Shown piece by piece: positions 6,826 through 13,585 of a stretch of 24,123 nucleotides of DNA. The notes below the pieces were generated by a model. It did not search any database. It had not been told where the DNA came from and was given only the letters and a program-made list of their open reading frames with translations. The position numbers were made by a program, and so were the translations under genes. Source of the DNA: Nitrospinota bacterium (lineage in GTDB: Bacteria; Nitrospinota_A; JADGAW01); the NCBI GenBank assembly GCA_015231815.1, contig JADGAW010000009.1:1-24123 (forward strand). Direction: 5' to 3'. Every line of letters starts with the position of its first letter. The first letter of the stretch is position 1.

Positions 6826-8202
6826 TTACTCCTTAATTTCGTCAGATGTCCAGGTTTTCTCAGTCCAGAGACAAAACCATTCCTTCCAACCACACTTTTT
6901 GCCAAGGAGAGAGATAAAGGCAAACCGTGGCATGAGGGCAGCATCTCTTTCACACTCGATAAAAACAGTTCTGCCATCACTAATTCGAGAGCTTACCAAA
7001 AGGGATTCCCGGGCATAATTTTCTCCCTCAGGAATACAAATTCCTTCGTCATCTCCAACAATACGTGACATACATGCTCCACCTTTTTTAATTTCTAATC
7101 CCATCTCGGCTAATTTGCTCCACGGTTCAGAATCAAATTCTTCAGCATATTTATCGCAGGAGATGGGCTTTTGCCTCATCTCTGGTGGAACTCGCTCAGG
7201 CTTTAGCATTCTTATGACCTTACTTCCTTTTTTAATGGCTTTACACGACCATGGGGTTGCCTGAATTCCTTTTACACCACTTAAAGCACGGTCACATTGA
7301 AAAAGAATTTTTGTAAGATGTTTTCCTATATGCCGTTGAAAGTTTGAGACAACAATTCTTTGTACGTTTTCTCTTTTTGACACTTCTGCCTTGCATCCTT
7401 CATCCCAACTGATATGGGCTGTGTTCTTAACTGTTTTTCTCAATGCAATTGGCATATATTTTTCGGGTAAGGTTGTGCATTTTCCTGTATATTCCTTCGT
7501 AAATTCCTCTTCATTCAATTCTTTAATATTTTTACTGGGAACACTTTCCTTAAGAGCTTTAAATTCTTCCTCTCCTATTGTTATAAGCGTGCCTTCACCC
7601 TCTTTAAAAAGCTCGTAAGGAAGCCAAAAACTGAGCCTTATAGTTGTTCCTGCATAAAGTCGAATAAGGTTAATAAACATTGGTTCATTAATACCAAAGT
7701 CTTCCCACTTAATTTTAATTTCACCTTCAACTTTAAAAACTTGAGGCATTGCAGTAACTTTTGTTGGGATATGAACCATTTTTGATATACCCTTCATGGT
7801 TAATACACCTTTTAGGTTGAAGTCAAAGCTCTCACCAGGTTTAATAGGATTTGGAATTCCATTAAAACTTGTAGATTTAAACGTTATGAGGGGATATTTA
7901 AATGCTTCCATTGAATAGTCTCTTGCTCTGGCATCTCGATTTGGCTCTCCTGAAACGAGACTGTTTGACTTAACGTTAACTTCCGTATAATACTTTGACG
8001 GATCAAGGTCTTTAGGTACCAGAACATACCCTGTTAGTTTTTCCGCTTTTCCTGAAAAGTCATGAAGTCCAGATTCAAAGTGATAGGTTAGTTCCAATGT
8101 TTTTGGAGTCAGAGGGTATTTTTTGAATTCATCCGCAATTGCTAAATGTGCTTCTCCTAATAAGATAAGGGCAAAAATAAGCCCGAAAACAGTTCTATAC
8201 AT
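6826..8202 (-). CDS. Exported YceI-domain protein with a cysteine-rich C-terminal extension
   Basis: Residues 1-23 form a Sec signal peptide (hydrophobic core FGLIFALILLGEAHLAIA, cleavage near Ala-Asp). Residues about 26-197 are a YceI-like lipocalin-fold domain, with the family segments ARARDYSM followed by YPLITFKST, and GVLTMKGISKMVHIP. YceI proteins bind polyisoprenoids or similar amphiphiles in the periplasm. The family is normally about 190 residues, but this protein has 458: residues 225-458 form an additional domain I do not recognise, with ten cysteines (242, 270, 303, 320, 349, 377, 389, 417, 437, 444), an even number that suggests five disulfides. Start at 8202 is backed by TGGAG five bases upstream. 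It lies 23 bases after the YchJ-type gene and is probably in the same operon. Confidence 0.82.
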   Translation of the reverse strand: MYRTVFGLIFALILLGEAHLAIADEFKKYPLTPKTLELTYHFESGLHDFSGKAEKLTGYVLVPKDLDPSKYYTEVNVKSNSLVSGEPNRDARARDYSMEAFKYPLITFKSTSFNGIPNPIKPGESFDFNLKGVLTMKGISKMVHIPTKVTAMPQVFKVEGEIKIKWEDFGINEPMFINLIRLYAGTTIRLSFWLPYELFKEGEGTLITIGEEEFKALKESVPSKNIKELNEEEFTKEYTGKCTTLPEKYMPIALRKTVKNTAHISWDEGCKAEVSKRENVQRIVVSNFQRHIGKHLTKILFQCDRALSGVKGIQATPWSCKAIKKGSKVIRMLKPERVPPEMRQKPISCDKYAEEFDSEPWSKLAEMGLEIKKGGACMSRIVGDDEGICIPEGENYARESLLVSSRISDGRTVFIECERDAALMPRFAFISLLGKKCGWKEWFCLWTEKTWTSDEIKE

Positions 8203-8225
8203 GTTTACTCCATTCTGGTGTTAAA

Positions 8226-8702
8226 TTAACCGCAACATTTTTTATATTTTTTACCACTATTGCATGGACAAGGGTCATTTCTCCCTATTTTTGCTTTTTT
8301 ATGCTGTGAATCACGCATAACTTTCCCGTTAAGGTAAAACCATTCACTCTTTTCTTTTATAAAGTTACTTACTTCGTGGAGATAAAAAGTTTTTCCATTT
8401 TCCCGGTATCCTGTTGAAAACTCAACAGTCCCGGTATCATCCTTAAGAGCTCCACCAGTCGTTTTAATTATTGTTAGAGGAAGCCAGTCGAGATTTTCAT
8501 CTTCATCCTTTTCAAGATCCACTGGTCGGTTACTTTCATGCCATGATTTAAGAATATAATCGCTATTTCCTGTTACAAATGCTGAGTAACGTGAACGCAT
8601 GAGTTCCTCGGCTGTCGCAGCCTGTCGGGTACCGCTTATTATCTCTTCACAACACTTTGCGAAGCTTTTTTGAAGACCACAGTAACAACTTTTTTGGTTC
8701 AT
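8226..8702 (-). CDS. ychJ: YchJ-family SEC-C motif protein
   Basis: The 158-residue protein has cysteine-rich metal-binding motifs at both ends: CYCGLQKSFAKCC near the N-terminus and the canonical SEC-C zinc motif (RNDPCPCNSGKKYKKCC) at the C-terminus, like the zinc tail of SecA. Between them lies the YchJ/UPF0225 domain, with the characteristic AATAEELMRSRYSAFVTGNSDYILKSWH segment (about residues 28-55; related to NTF2-like folds). Function is unknown; the family is cytosolic and has been linked only loosely to protein export or metal chemistry. It is the first gene of a probable two-gene unit with the exported YceI protein downstream. The ATG has no Shine-Dalgarno sequence. Length and motif order match the family exactly. 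Confidence 0.88.
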   Translation of the reverse strand: MNQKSCYCGLQKSFAKCCEEIISGTRQAATAEELMRSRYSAFVTGNSDYILKSWHESNRPVDLEKDEDENLDWLPLTIIKTTGGALKDDTGTVEFSTGYRENGKTFYLHEVSNFIKEKSEWFYLNGKVMRDSQHKKAKIGRNDPCPCNSGKKYKKCCG

Positions 8703-8763
8703 TTTTCTGGTAAATGTTTTAAAGGAAGCTATTTTACCGAATATTGTATTGATTTTTTAGATA

Positions 8764-8776
8764 ATTTGCGGCAAAT
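8764..8776. promoter_or_regulatory. Short palindrome upstream of the ychJ-type gene
   Basis: ATTTGC-G-GCAAAT is a perfect inverted repeat of six-base arms around one base, located 62 bases upstream of the minus-strand start at 8702, in the 166-base gap. It could be an operator, but a 13-base palindrome in AT-rich DNA may be chance. Confidence 0.18.
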
Positions 8777-8868
8777 GTTAATTTATGAATAAACCATCAG
8801 AAGCGTATTGTTTTTATCTCAATCCTTGTAAATTAGGTTGGTGGAAAGGTGAAAAAGAAGGCTAATTA

Positions 8869-10962
8869 TTAGATTTTAAAGTTGTTTTTTCCTGTATGTT
8901 TAACTTCGTACATCATGTTATCAGCTTTTTTAACAAGTTCTTCCGGGTTTTCTCCCTCAAGAGGAAACACACTTAAACCCATGCTCATTGATGCATTTAG
9001 TTTAAGGTCATTAATCTTAAGTGGTCTTTTGAAGGCCTTCATGATTTTTTTAGCCAGAATTTTACAGTCTTTTACGGAGGTAATTTCCGACATTATTATG
9101 GTAAATTCATCACCTCCAATTCTTGAAACGGTGTCATCAGCTCTGAGGCTTCCTTTTAAACGTTTGGCAATACCTTTAAGAAAAAGATCGCCAACATTAT
9201 GACCGTAGGTGTCGTTAATCATTTTAAAATCATCCAAATCAATAAACATTATCGCTCCCATTTTTTTATGCCTTTTTGTATGGGCAATTTCCAACCGTAA
9301 CCTATCAAAAAAAGTATGCCTGTTTGGAAGTCCTGTCAGTGCATCATGAAATGCCATATGACTAATTAACTCATCCTGTTTTTTCTTTTCTGTTTCATCT
9401 CTAATTATTCCTTGAAAACCAATGACATTTCCCTCTTTGTCCTTTTGTGTCACAGCAGTTACTACCCCATGGATAGTTCTATTTTGTCGGTCAATGAAAT
9501 CAATTTTGTAATCCTTTACATAATCATTTTTTTGAATTAACCTAAGAAACTTGTCTCGTTCTCCAGGGTTATGATAGAGGTCTTTTATGTTCATTTCCAG
9601 TATATCTTTTTGAGAAAAGCCAAATAAATCAGACCCGGCAAGGTTAATTTCCAGAAAACTTCCATCCAAAGCTGTCATATAAACCGCATCTTTTGAATTC
9701 TCAAAAATTGAGCGGTACTTTTGCTCGCTTTCTTTAAGAATATCCTCCTCTCTTCTACGTTCTGTTATGTCTTTCGCCATAATAACGTATCCTCTGATAA
9801 GCTTATTTCTATGCCTCAAATCATGAATAGAAGAAACCTTGATTCCCAGAAAACGTTGAAGTTTACCCCTTTCATATGCAACAATATCCATATATTCTTC
9901 TGTTTCACTCAGGTTTCGTATTCTTTTTTCAAAGAGGTTAACATCCGTCTTTGTCATACTGAATATAGTCTTAACAGGTTTTGTTAAAACCCGGGCAGAT
10001 GAGCAGTTGAATATTTTCTCCGCCTCGGCATTGAAAAAGTTAATATTTAAATCCATGTCGGTAGAAATTATTGCCAATTCCTTTGCTGAATACAGTATGG
10101 AATCGAGAAAAATGGTTTTTTCCATAATACTTCTTTCTTTCTTCCTTAATTCTCGTTCACTTTTTTGAATTATTTCTTTGAGAGCATCAATATATTTCCC
10201 CTCAAGCACTCCCTTTATTAAATCTGACTGGGTTGTTAACCCTACAATAATTCCTTCATCATCAACAACAACAACTCTACGGATTTTTCTTTGAGCCATA
10301 ACTCTTGTAACTTCACTAAGAGGAGTATTAAAGTCAACAGTAATTAATGGCTTGGTCATAATATATTTCACTATTACATTTTGAAAATCGGTCTTTTCGT
10401 TCATAAGTCGGATAATATCCCTTTCCGTTATGATTCCCACACCTTTTTTGTCTTTCTCAACAATAACGCAACTTAAGGACATTTCTGCCATTTTATGAAC
10501 TGCACTGGAGAGCTTATCTTCCGTACTTACAACAACAAGCTGTTTTGACATTATTCGGGAAACAACTCTAATTTCCTCAAGTTCCAATCCAAGGCTTTTA
10601 ATAATGTCTGACTGAGTAACAATTCCCATAATTCTTCCATCATCCTTTGTAACAACGAGATGCCTGATTTTATTAACCGAAAGAATATGGTAGGCTTCGA
10701 AGATATCGAGTCCCTGAGCCACTTTTACAACAGGGGTACTCATTATTTCTTTGATTTGTTTGTCTTCAAATGATACATTTCGCATCTTAAGATAAATAAT
10801 GTCACGTTCCGTAACAATTCCCACAACTTTATCGTTTTCTTCAACAACAAGGCAGCTAATTTTATTCCGTGCCATTTTGTCAATCGCCTGAGAAATTAAA
10901 ATGTTGGGGGGGATGGTTAAGACATCAGATGTCAGAATTGACTCTATGAGAGGCTTATACAT
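8869..10962 (-). CDS. Diguanylate cyclase with four CBS and two PAS domains
   Basis: GGDEF proteins make cyclic di-GMP from two GTP. Counting from the ATG at 10962 (697 residues): four CBS domains at about 8-58, 73-123, 138-188 and 201-251, each ending in a GIVTERD- or GLTTQSD-type motif; a short linker helix (about 260-282); two PAS domains (about 282-402 and 413-524); and a GGDEF domain (532-697) with an intact GGDEF active site (616-620). The RxxD inhibitory site, RADD, lies exactly five residues before it (607-610), so product inhibition is expected. No EAL domain or membrane segment is present. A longer reading begins with TTG at 10986, but the predicted transcript start is near 10994, which makes the ATG more likely. 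CBS pairs usually bind adenosine nucleotides, so this enzyme may read energy status. Confidence 0.93.
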   Translation of the reverse strand: MYKPLIESILTSDVLTIPPNILISQAIDKMARNKISCLVVEENDKVVGIVTERDIIYLKMRNVSFEDKQIKEIMSTPVVKVAQGLDIFEAYHILSVNKIRHLVVTKDDGRIMGIVTQSDIIKSLGLELEEIRVVSRIMSKQLVVVSTEDKLSSAVHKMAEMSLSCVIVEKDKKGVGIITERDIIRLMNEKTDFQNVIVKYIMTKPLITVDFNTPLSEVTRVMAQRKIRRVVVVDDEGIIVGLTTQSDLIKGVLEGKYIDALKEIIQKSERELRKKERSIMEKTIFLDSILYSAKELAIISTDMDLNINFFNAEAEKIFNCSSARVLTKPVKTIFSMTKTDVNLFEKRIRNLSETEEYMDIVAYERGKLQRFLGIKVSSIHDLRHRNKLIRGYVIMAKDITERRREEDILKESEQKYRSIFENSKDAVYMTALDGSFLEINLAGSDLFGFSQKDILEMNIKDLYHNPGERDKFLRLIQKNDYVKDYKIDFIDRQNRTIHGVVTAVTQKDKEGNVIGFQGIIRDETEKKKQDELISHMAFHDALTGLPNRHTFFDRLRLEIAHTKRHKKMGAIMFIDLDDFKMINDTYGHNVGDLFLKGIAKRLKGSLRADDTVSRIGGDEFTIIMSEITSVKDCKILAKKIMKAFKRPLKINDLKLNASMSMGLSVFPLEGENPEELVKKADNMMYEVKHTGKNNFKI

Positions 10963-11000
10963 TCGTTTACATAAAGATTTTTTCAATGTAGTTACTGGAT

Positions 11001-11029
11001 AATTTAGCAGTTTTACCCCAGTATGTCAA
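11001..11029 (-). promoter_or_regulatory. Sigma70-type promoter of the diguanylate cyclase gene
   Basis: On the minus strand a perfect TTGACA (11029-11024) is separated by exactly 17 bases from TAAATT (11006-11001). Transcription would start near 10994, about 32 bases before the ATG at 10962 and only about eight before the alternative TTG at 10986. This spacing supports the ATG as start. Confidence 0.65.
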
Positions 11030-11110
11030 AATCTACTTGAATTAAAACATGAACCTAAAACTAACTGAAACATCAATTGGAATCACAATGTTTATTGCAT
11101 TTTAAGGCTG

Positions 11111-11141
11111 TTGGAATCAATTATTTCTGACATTGTATAAT
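11111..11141 (+). promoter_or_regulatory. Candidate promoter of kdsC
   Basis: TTGGAA (11111-11116) and TATAAT (11136-11141) are separated by 19 bases, slightly long. The start would be near 11148, with a 21-base leader to the ATG at 11169. The -35 box is part of a direct repeat TTGGAATCA also present at 11077-11085. Confidence 0.45.
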
Positions 11142-11168
11142 AACTGAAAAATAACCTACTATTGAATT

Positions 11169-11693
11169 ATGAGCAGATTAATTACAGCAGATGAGTTTAC
11201 GGAAAAAGCAAAAAAGATAAAGAATATTATTCTCGACATTGACGGAGTTCTTACCGACGGGAAAATCTACATTTCGGTTCGTGGAGAAGAGAGTCTTGCC
11301 TTTAATGTAAGGGACGGTCTTGGAATTGTAGAAGCCATGAACTTTGGTCTTGAGTTCTGGATTATTACAGGGCGCACATCTGATGCTGTTTCTGCAAGGA
11401 TGGAAGATTTAAAGGTCAAGAACGTTTTTCGAGGGGTTTTAAATAAAATTGAAAAATATAGAGAGTTGGTAAAAGAAAAAAAGCTCACGGTTGAAAATAC
11501 CGCTTATATTGGAGATGATGTTATTGACCTTCCCTTATTAAAAGAAGTCGGGTTATCGGCATCAGTTGCCAATGGCCATAAAGAAGTTCTGAAAGATGTT
11601 CATTGGATTTCTACCTACAATGGAGGTGAAAGTGCCGTAAGAGAATTTATTGACTTAATTTTGGAAGCACAAGGGAAAAAGATTCAATATTAG
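11169..11693 (+). CDS. kdsC: 3-deoxy-D-manno-octulosonate 8-phosphate phosphatase (KdsC-type HAD hydrolase)
   Basis: KdsC removes phosphate from Kdo 8-phosphate in lipopolysaccharide core synthesis; it is a small tetrameric HAD phosphatase without a cap domain. The 174-residue length is typical. The nucleophile and acid/base aspartates are Asp23 and Asp25 in LDIDGVLTDG, followed by the KdsC-type segment FNVRDGLGI (45-53), motif II ITGR (66-69), the lysine of motif III near Lys93, and motif IV GDDVIDLP (115-122) with ANGHKEV downstream. No other Kdo gene is adjacent, so it stands alone between divergent and convergent neighbours. The ATG lacks a Shine-Dalgarno sequence. Related HAD phosphatases of sialic acid pathways look similar, but the length and DGLGI pattern favour KdsC. 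It marks the host as having an LPS-type outer membrane. Confidence 0.9.
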   Translation: MSRLITADEFTEKAKKIKNIILDIDGVLTDGKIYISVRGEESLAFNVRDGLGIVEAMNFGLEFWIITGRTSDAVSARMEDLKVKNVFRGVLNKIEKYRELVKEKKLTVENTAYIGDDVIDLPLLKEVGLSASVANGHKEVLKDVHWISTYNGGESAVREFIDLILEAQGKKIQY

Positions 11694-11784
11694 AGGAACA
11701 GGGTTCGAGGGGTTAAGTGAAAAAAGGTGAATGCCAAGTCTTAAACAGGAGTTGTAGAGGAGCGAAATAATCTTTTAAACAAAA

Positions 11785-11825
11785 AAGGCGAAAAACGAAG
11801 CTTTTTTGCTTCAATTTTCCGCCTT
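11785..11825. terminator. Bidirectional Rho-independent terminator between kdsC and rubrerythrin
   Basis: AAGGCG(A)AAAACGAAGC pairs with GCTTCAATTTTCCGCCTT around a short T loop, with few mismatches. The hairpin is followed by ATATTTTT on the plus strand and by a run of T on the minus strand (AAAAAA before the stem on the plus strand), so it can end both convergent transcripts. Confidence 0.8.
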
Positions 11826-11835
11826 AATATTTTTC

Positions 11836-12336
11836 TTACAACTGCTTTAAGCACCACTCCCACATTTGAGAATGTCTTTTTTCATCTTCTGAAGAAGTTT
11901 TAAAAAGCCCCGCAAGTTCATTTTTGCCTTCTGCAAGAGCCAGAGCAGAGCCTTCTGCTTTCATCTTATGTGCACCCATTTCAGCTGCTGCCATTTTCTT
12001 GATAAAGTCCTTTAATGCTTCTACATCAGTTCCAAGGGCTCCACTTCGGTGTACATAATTTGCACCATGGTCAGCTTCCTCAGAAGCAATACCTCTTAAA
12101 ACTCTTCCAACTTCCGGGTGACCGAGACTTTCAGCAAGCATTGCTGCACCAATATAATGCACTACTTCCCATGCTTCTCCGTTAATTTGAGCATCAACAT
12201 ATTCCTGAAGACTTTTTCCTTCACCTGCAGCAGCCTCAGAAAAAGCTGAGCCCGCAGCTCCACAAATAGGACATTTCCCTGGAGCTTCATCACCTGTATG
12301 AACATATCCACAAACAGAACATTTATATTTCTTCAT
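11836..12336 (-). CDS. rbr: Rubrerythrin with N-terminal rubredoxin domain (reverse-rubrerythrin type)
   Basis: Rubrerythrins reduce hydrogen peroxide in anaerobes and microaerophiles. This 166-residue protein starts with a rubredoxin-like iron site (Cys6, Cys9, Cys22, Cys25 in CSVCGY...CPICG) followed by a ferritin-like four-helix domain carrying diiron ligands in EEADH (86-90), AAEMGAH (117-123) and EDEKRH (150-155). In classical rubrerythrin the rubredoxin domain is C-terminal; the reversed order is known for reverse rubrerythrins of clostridia and other bacteria. An upstream in-frame ATG exists at 12396, but AAGGAG at 12348-12343, six bases before the ATG at 12336, fixes the start here; the extra 20 residues would be unlike the family. 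Transcription ends in the shared hairpin at 11785-11825. Confidence 0.92.
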   Translation of the reverse strand: MKKYKCSVCGYVHTGDEAPGKCPICGAAGSAFSEAAAGEGKSLQEYVDAQINGEAWEVVHYIGAAMLAESLGHPEVGRVLRGIASEEADHGANYVHRSGALGTDVEALKDFIKKMAAAEMGAHKMKAEGSALALAEGKNELAGLFKTSSEDEKRHSQMWEWCLKQL

Positions 12337-12414
12337 AAAATTCTCCTTAAATAAGTTATTAAAGCCTTCGATATTATCATAATTTTCTGATTGCACATAA
12401 TGAAAAGTCAGACT

Positions 12415-13347
12415 TTAAGTATTGTCAATTTTTGGGTTGATTCCATTCTTTCCCATGATGGCATCAGAGAGAGCACTCAGTAATATCAGACAGTCAGATA
12501 AATTTCCTTTAAGTAACCAAATAAACATTTTTACCCCTTGTAAAAGAGGAAAAACAAGTAAAAACTTTAGCTTTCTATTAAGTTGCAGGTATTTTTTCGC
12601 AATAGTTATTCTGTTTCGGCTATTGTAGTAGATGTTCGTTTTGCTTTGATGTCCCCCACTGCTTCCTCCATGATAATGCTCAATGTGACTTTCTGTACTA
12701 ATTTTTAGTGTATATCCTAACTTAAGAGCTCTAAAGGACAAATCAATATCTTCACAATAAAGAAAATAATCTTCATTAAACCCCTCAAGTTCTTTAAACT
12801 GATTTAAGGTAAAAAATAGTGCACAGCCACAATGAACGTCTGTTGAAACAACATTAACATTGTCCTGAATCAGACTGTTCAGTAACCGAATATCATTGGA
12901 AGGATAGCTGGGATATACTTTTATGGATGCTTCTGAAAATTTTTGAGCTAAAACTTCTATGCTTCCTGTATTTCCGTCAATAATTACCGGAGCAAAAATT
13001 GATTGAGGGCTTAAAAGAGCACTTGTTACAAGTGGTTGAAGAAAATTCTTTTTTACTACCGTATCATTATTCAAGGTAAGAAAATATTCGAAGCCCTCTG
13101 TTAGGGCTTTTCTCACACCAAAGTTACAGGCTGCGCCAAAGCCATTATTCTCAGATTTTTCGATTATGATATTTAACCCCTCAATTTGAACTTCTTCTTC
13201 ACCCAAGTCGTCTGAGAGGTCAATGAGAAAAAGAGAAAAGTCTGGATAATCACAAGAAATAAAGCTTTTGACACAACGCAGGGTATCCTCTTTATTTTTA
13301 TAATGGGGAATAATGATCGCAACAGGAGGTTGTTTTTTATCAGACAC
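12415..13347 (-). CDS. Family 2 glycosyltransferase (rhamnosyltransferase-like)
   Basis: The 310-residue protein has a GT-A fold of the GT2 family, which transfers sugars from nucleotide donors to polysaccharide or lipid acceptors. It opens with VAIIIPHYKN (9-18), has the donor-site segment NNGFGAACNFG (67-77), the metal-binding Asn-Asn-Asp (93-95) in place of DxD, and the acceptor-side acidic motif in FNEDYFLYCEDIDLSFRA. This arrangement is typical of WbbL/RfbF-like rhamnosyltransferases. A hydrophobic stretch near residues 260-280 may attach it to the membrane. The start is a GTG at 13347 with no strong Shine-Dalgarno sequence; it lies about 27 bases after a predicted transcript start inside the palindrome at 13378-13393. 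The specific sugar cannot be told. Confidence 0.88.
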   Translation of the reverse strand: MSDKKQPPVAIIIPHYKNKEDTLRCVKSFISCDYPDFSLFLIDLSDDLGEEEVQIEGLNIIIEKSENNGFGAACNFGVRKALTEGFEYFLTLNNDTVVKKNFLQPLVTSALLSPQSIFAPVIIDGNTGSIEVLAQKFSEASIKVYPSYPSNDIRLLNSLIQDNVNVVSTDVHCGCALFFTLNQFKELEGFNEDYFLYCEDIDLSFRALKLGYTLKISTESHIEHYHGGSSGGHQSKTNIYYNSRNRITIAKKYLQLNRKLKFLLVFPLLQGVKMFIWLLKGNLSDCLILLSALSDAIMGKNGINPKIDNT

Positions 13348-13377
13348 GTTCTCTTTACTGGAAAATAATCAGGAGAC

Positions 13378-13393
13378 AGAATTATATAATTCT
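13378..13393. repeat. Perfect 16-base palindrome containing the -10 box of the glycosyltransferase gene
   Basis: AGAATTATATAATTCT is identical to its own reverse complement. It contains a TATAAT on each strand, and the minus-strand copy is a correctly spaced -10 box. It could be a binding site for a dimeric repressor, or it could simply be an AT-rich promoter core. Confidence 0.5.
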
Positions 13394-13409
13394 CTGATTC
13401 AATAGGCAA
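13381..13409 (-). promoter_or_regulatory. Promoter of the 12415-13347 glycosyltransferase gene
   Basis: On the minus strand TTGCCT (13409-13404) is followed after exactly 17 bases by a perfect TATAAT (13386-13381). The start would be near 13374, giving a leader of about 27 bases to the GTG at 13347. Confidence 0.6.
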
Positions 13410-13527
13410 GGAAAGACTTTCAAGGTAACCATACAAGTCATCATTTTCCCGTAAGAAGGTAAAAGAAAATCAGAAGAAATTCGTCTATGTTTTACTTCTG
13501 AAAATCTTTAAAACATCAGGAATACCG

Positions 13528-13557
13528 TTAACGTATTATAAATCTTCCTCATATAAT
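13528..13557 (+). promoter_or_regulatory. Promoter of the radical SAM-glycosyltransferase pair
   Basis: TTAACG (13528-13533) and a perfect TATAAT (13552-13557) are separated by 18 bases. The start would be near 13564, about 22 bases before the ATG at 13586. It is divergent from the promoter at 13381-13409, with about 120 bases between them. Confidence 0.5.
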
Positions 13558-13585
13558 AGGAGCTCTTTTAATCTCAACAGAAACA

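Noticed and set aside
6791..6847. Imperfect stem TGACGA-TTAA / TTAA-TTTCGTCA between ymdB and the YceI gene, considered as a terminator
   Set aside because: The loop is about 30 bases and the right arm lies in the coding end of the YceI gene; no T-run is positioned correctly.
8785..8865. A 26-codon plus-strand frame ending in LGWWKGEKEG
   Set aside because: It is the only frame in the gap between the ychJ-type gene and the GGDEF gene, but it has no ribosome-binding site, promoter or signal sequence to support it.
12362..12385. PerR/Fur-like site upstream of rubrerythrin (TTATGATAATAT on the minus strand)
   Set aside because: Only about 9 of 14 positions match a PerR box and the second half-site is absent; AT-rich DNA gives such matches often.
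13173..13436. A minus-strand frame overlapping and extending upstream of the GT2 start, considered as a frameshifted N-terminus
   Set aside because: The GT2 fold is complete from its GTG start, the extension lies upstream of and across the predicted promoter, and it has no GT-like residues.
13471..13500. Inverted repeat CAGAAG/CTTCTG with an 18-base spacer upstream of the radical SAM gene
   Set aside because: Six-base arms with a long spacer are expected by chance in a region of this size and no second copy was seen.
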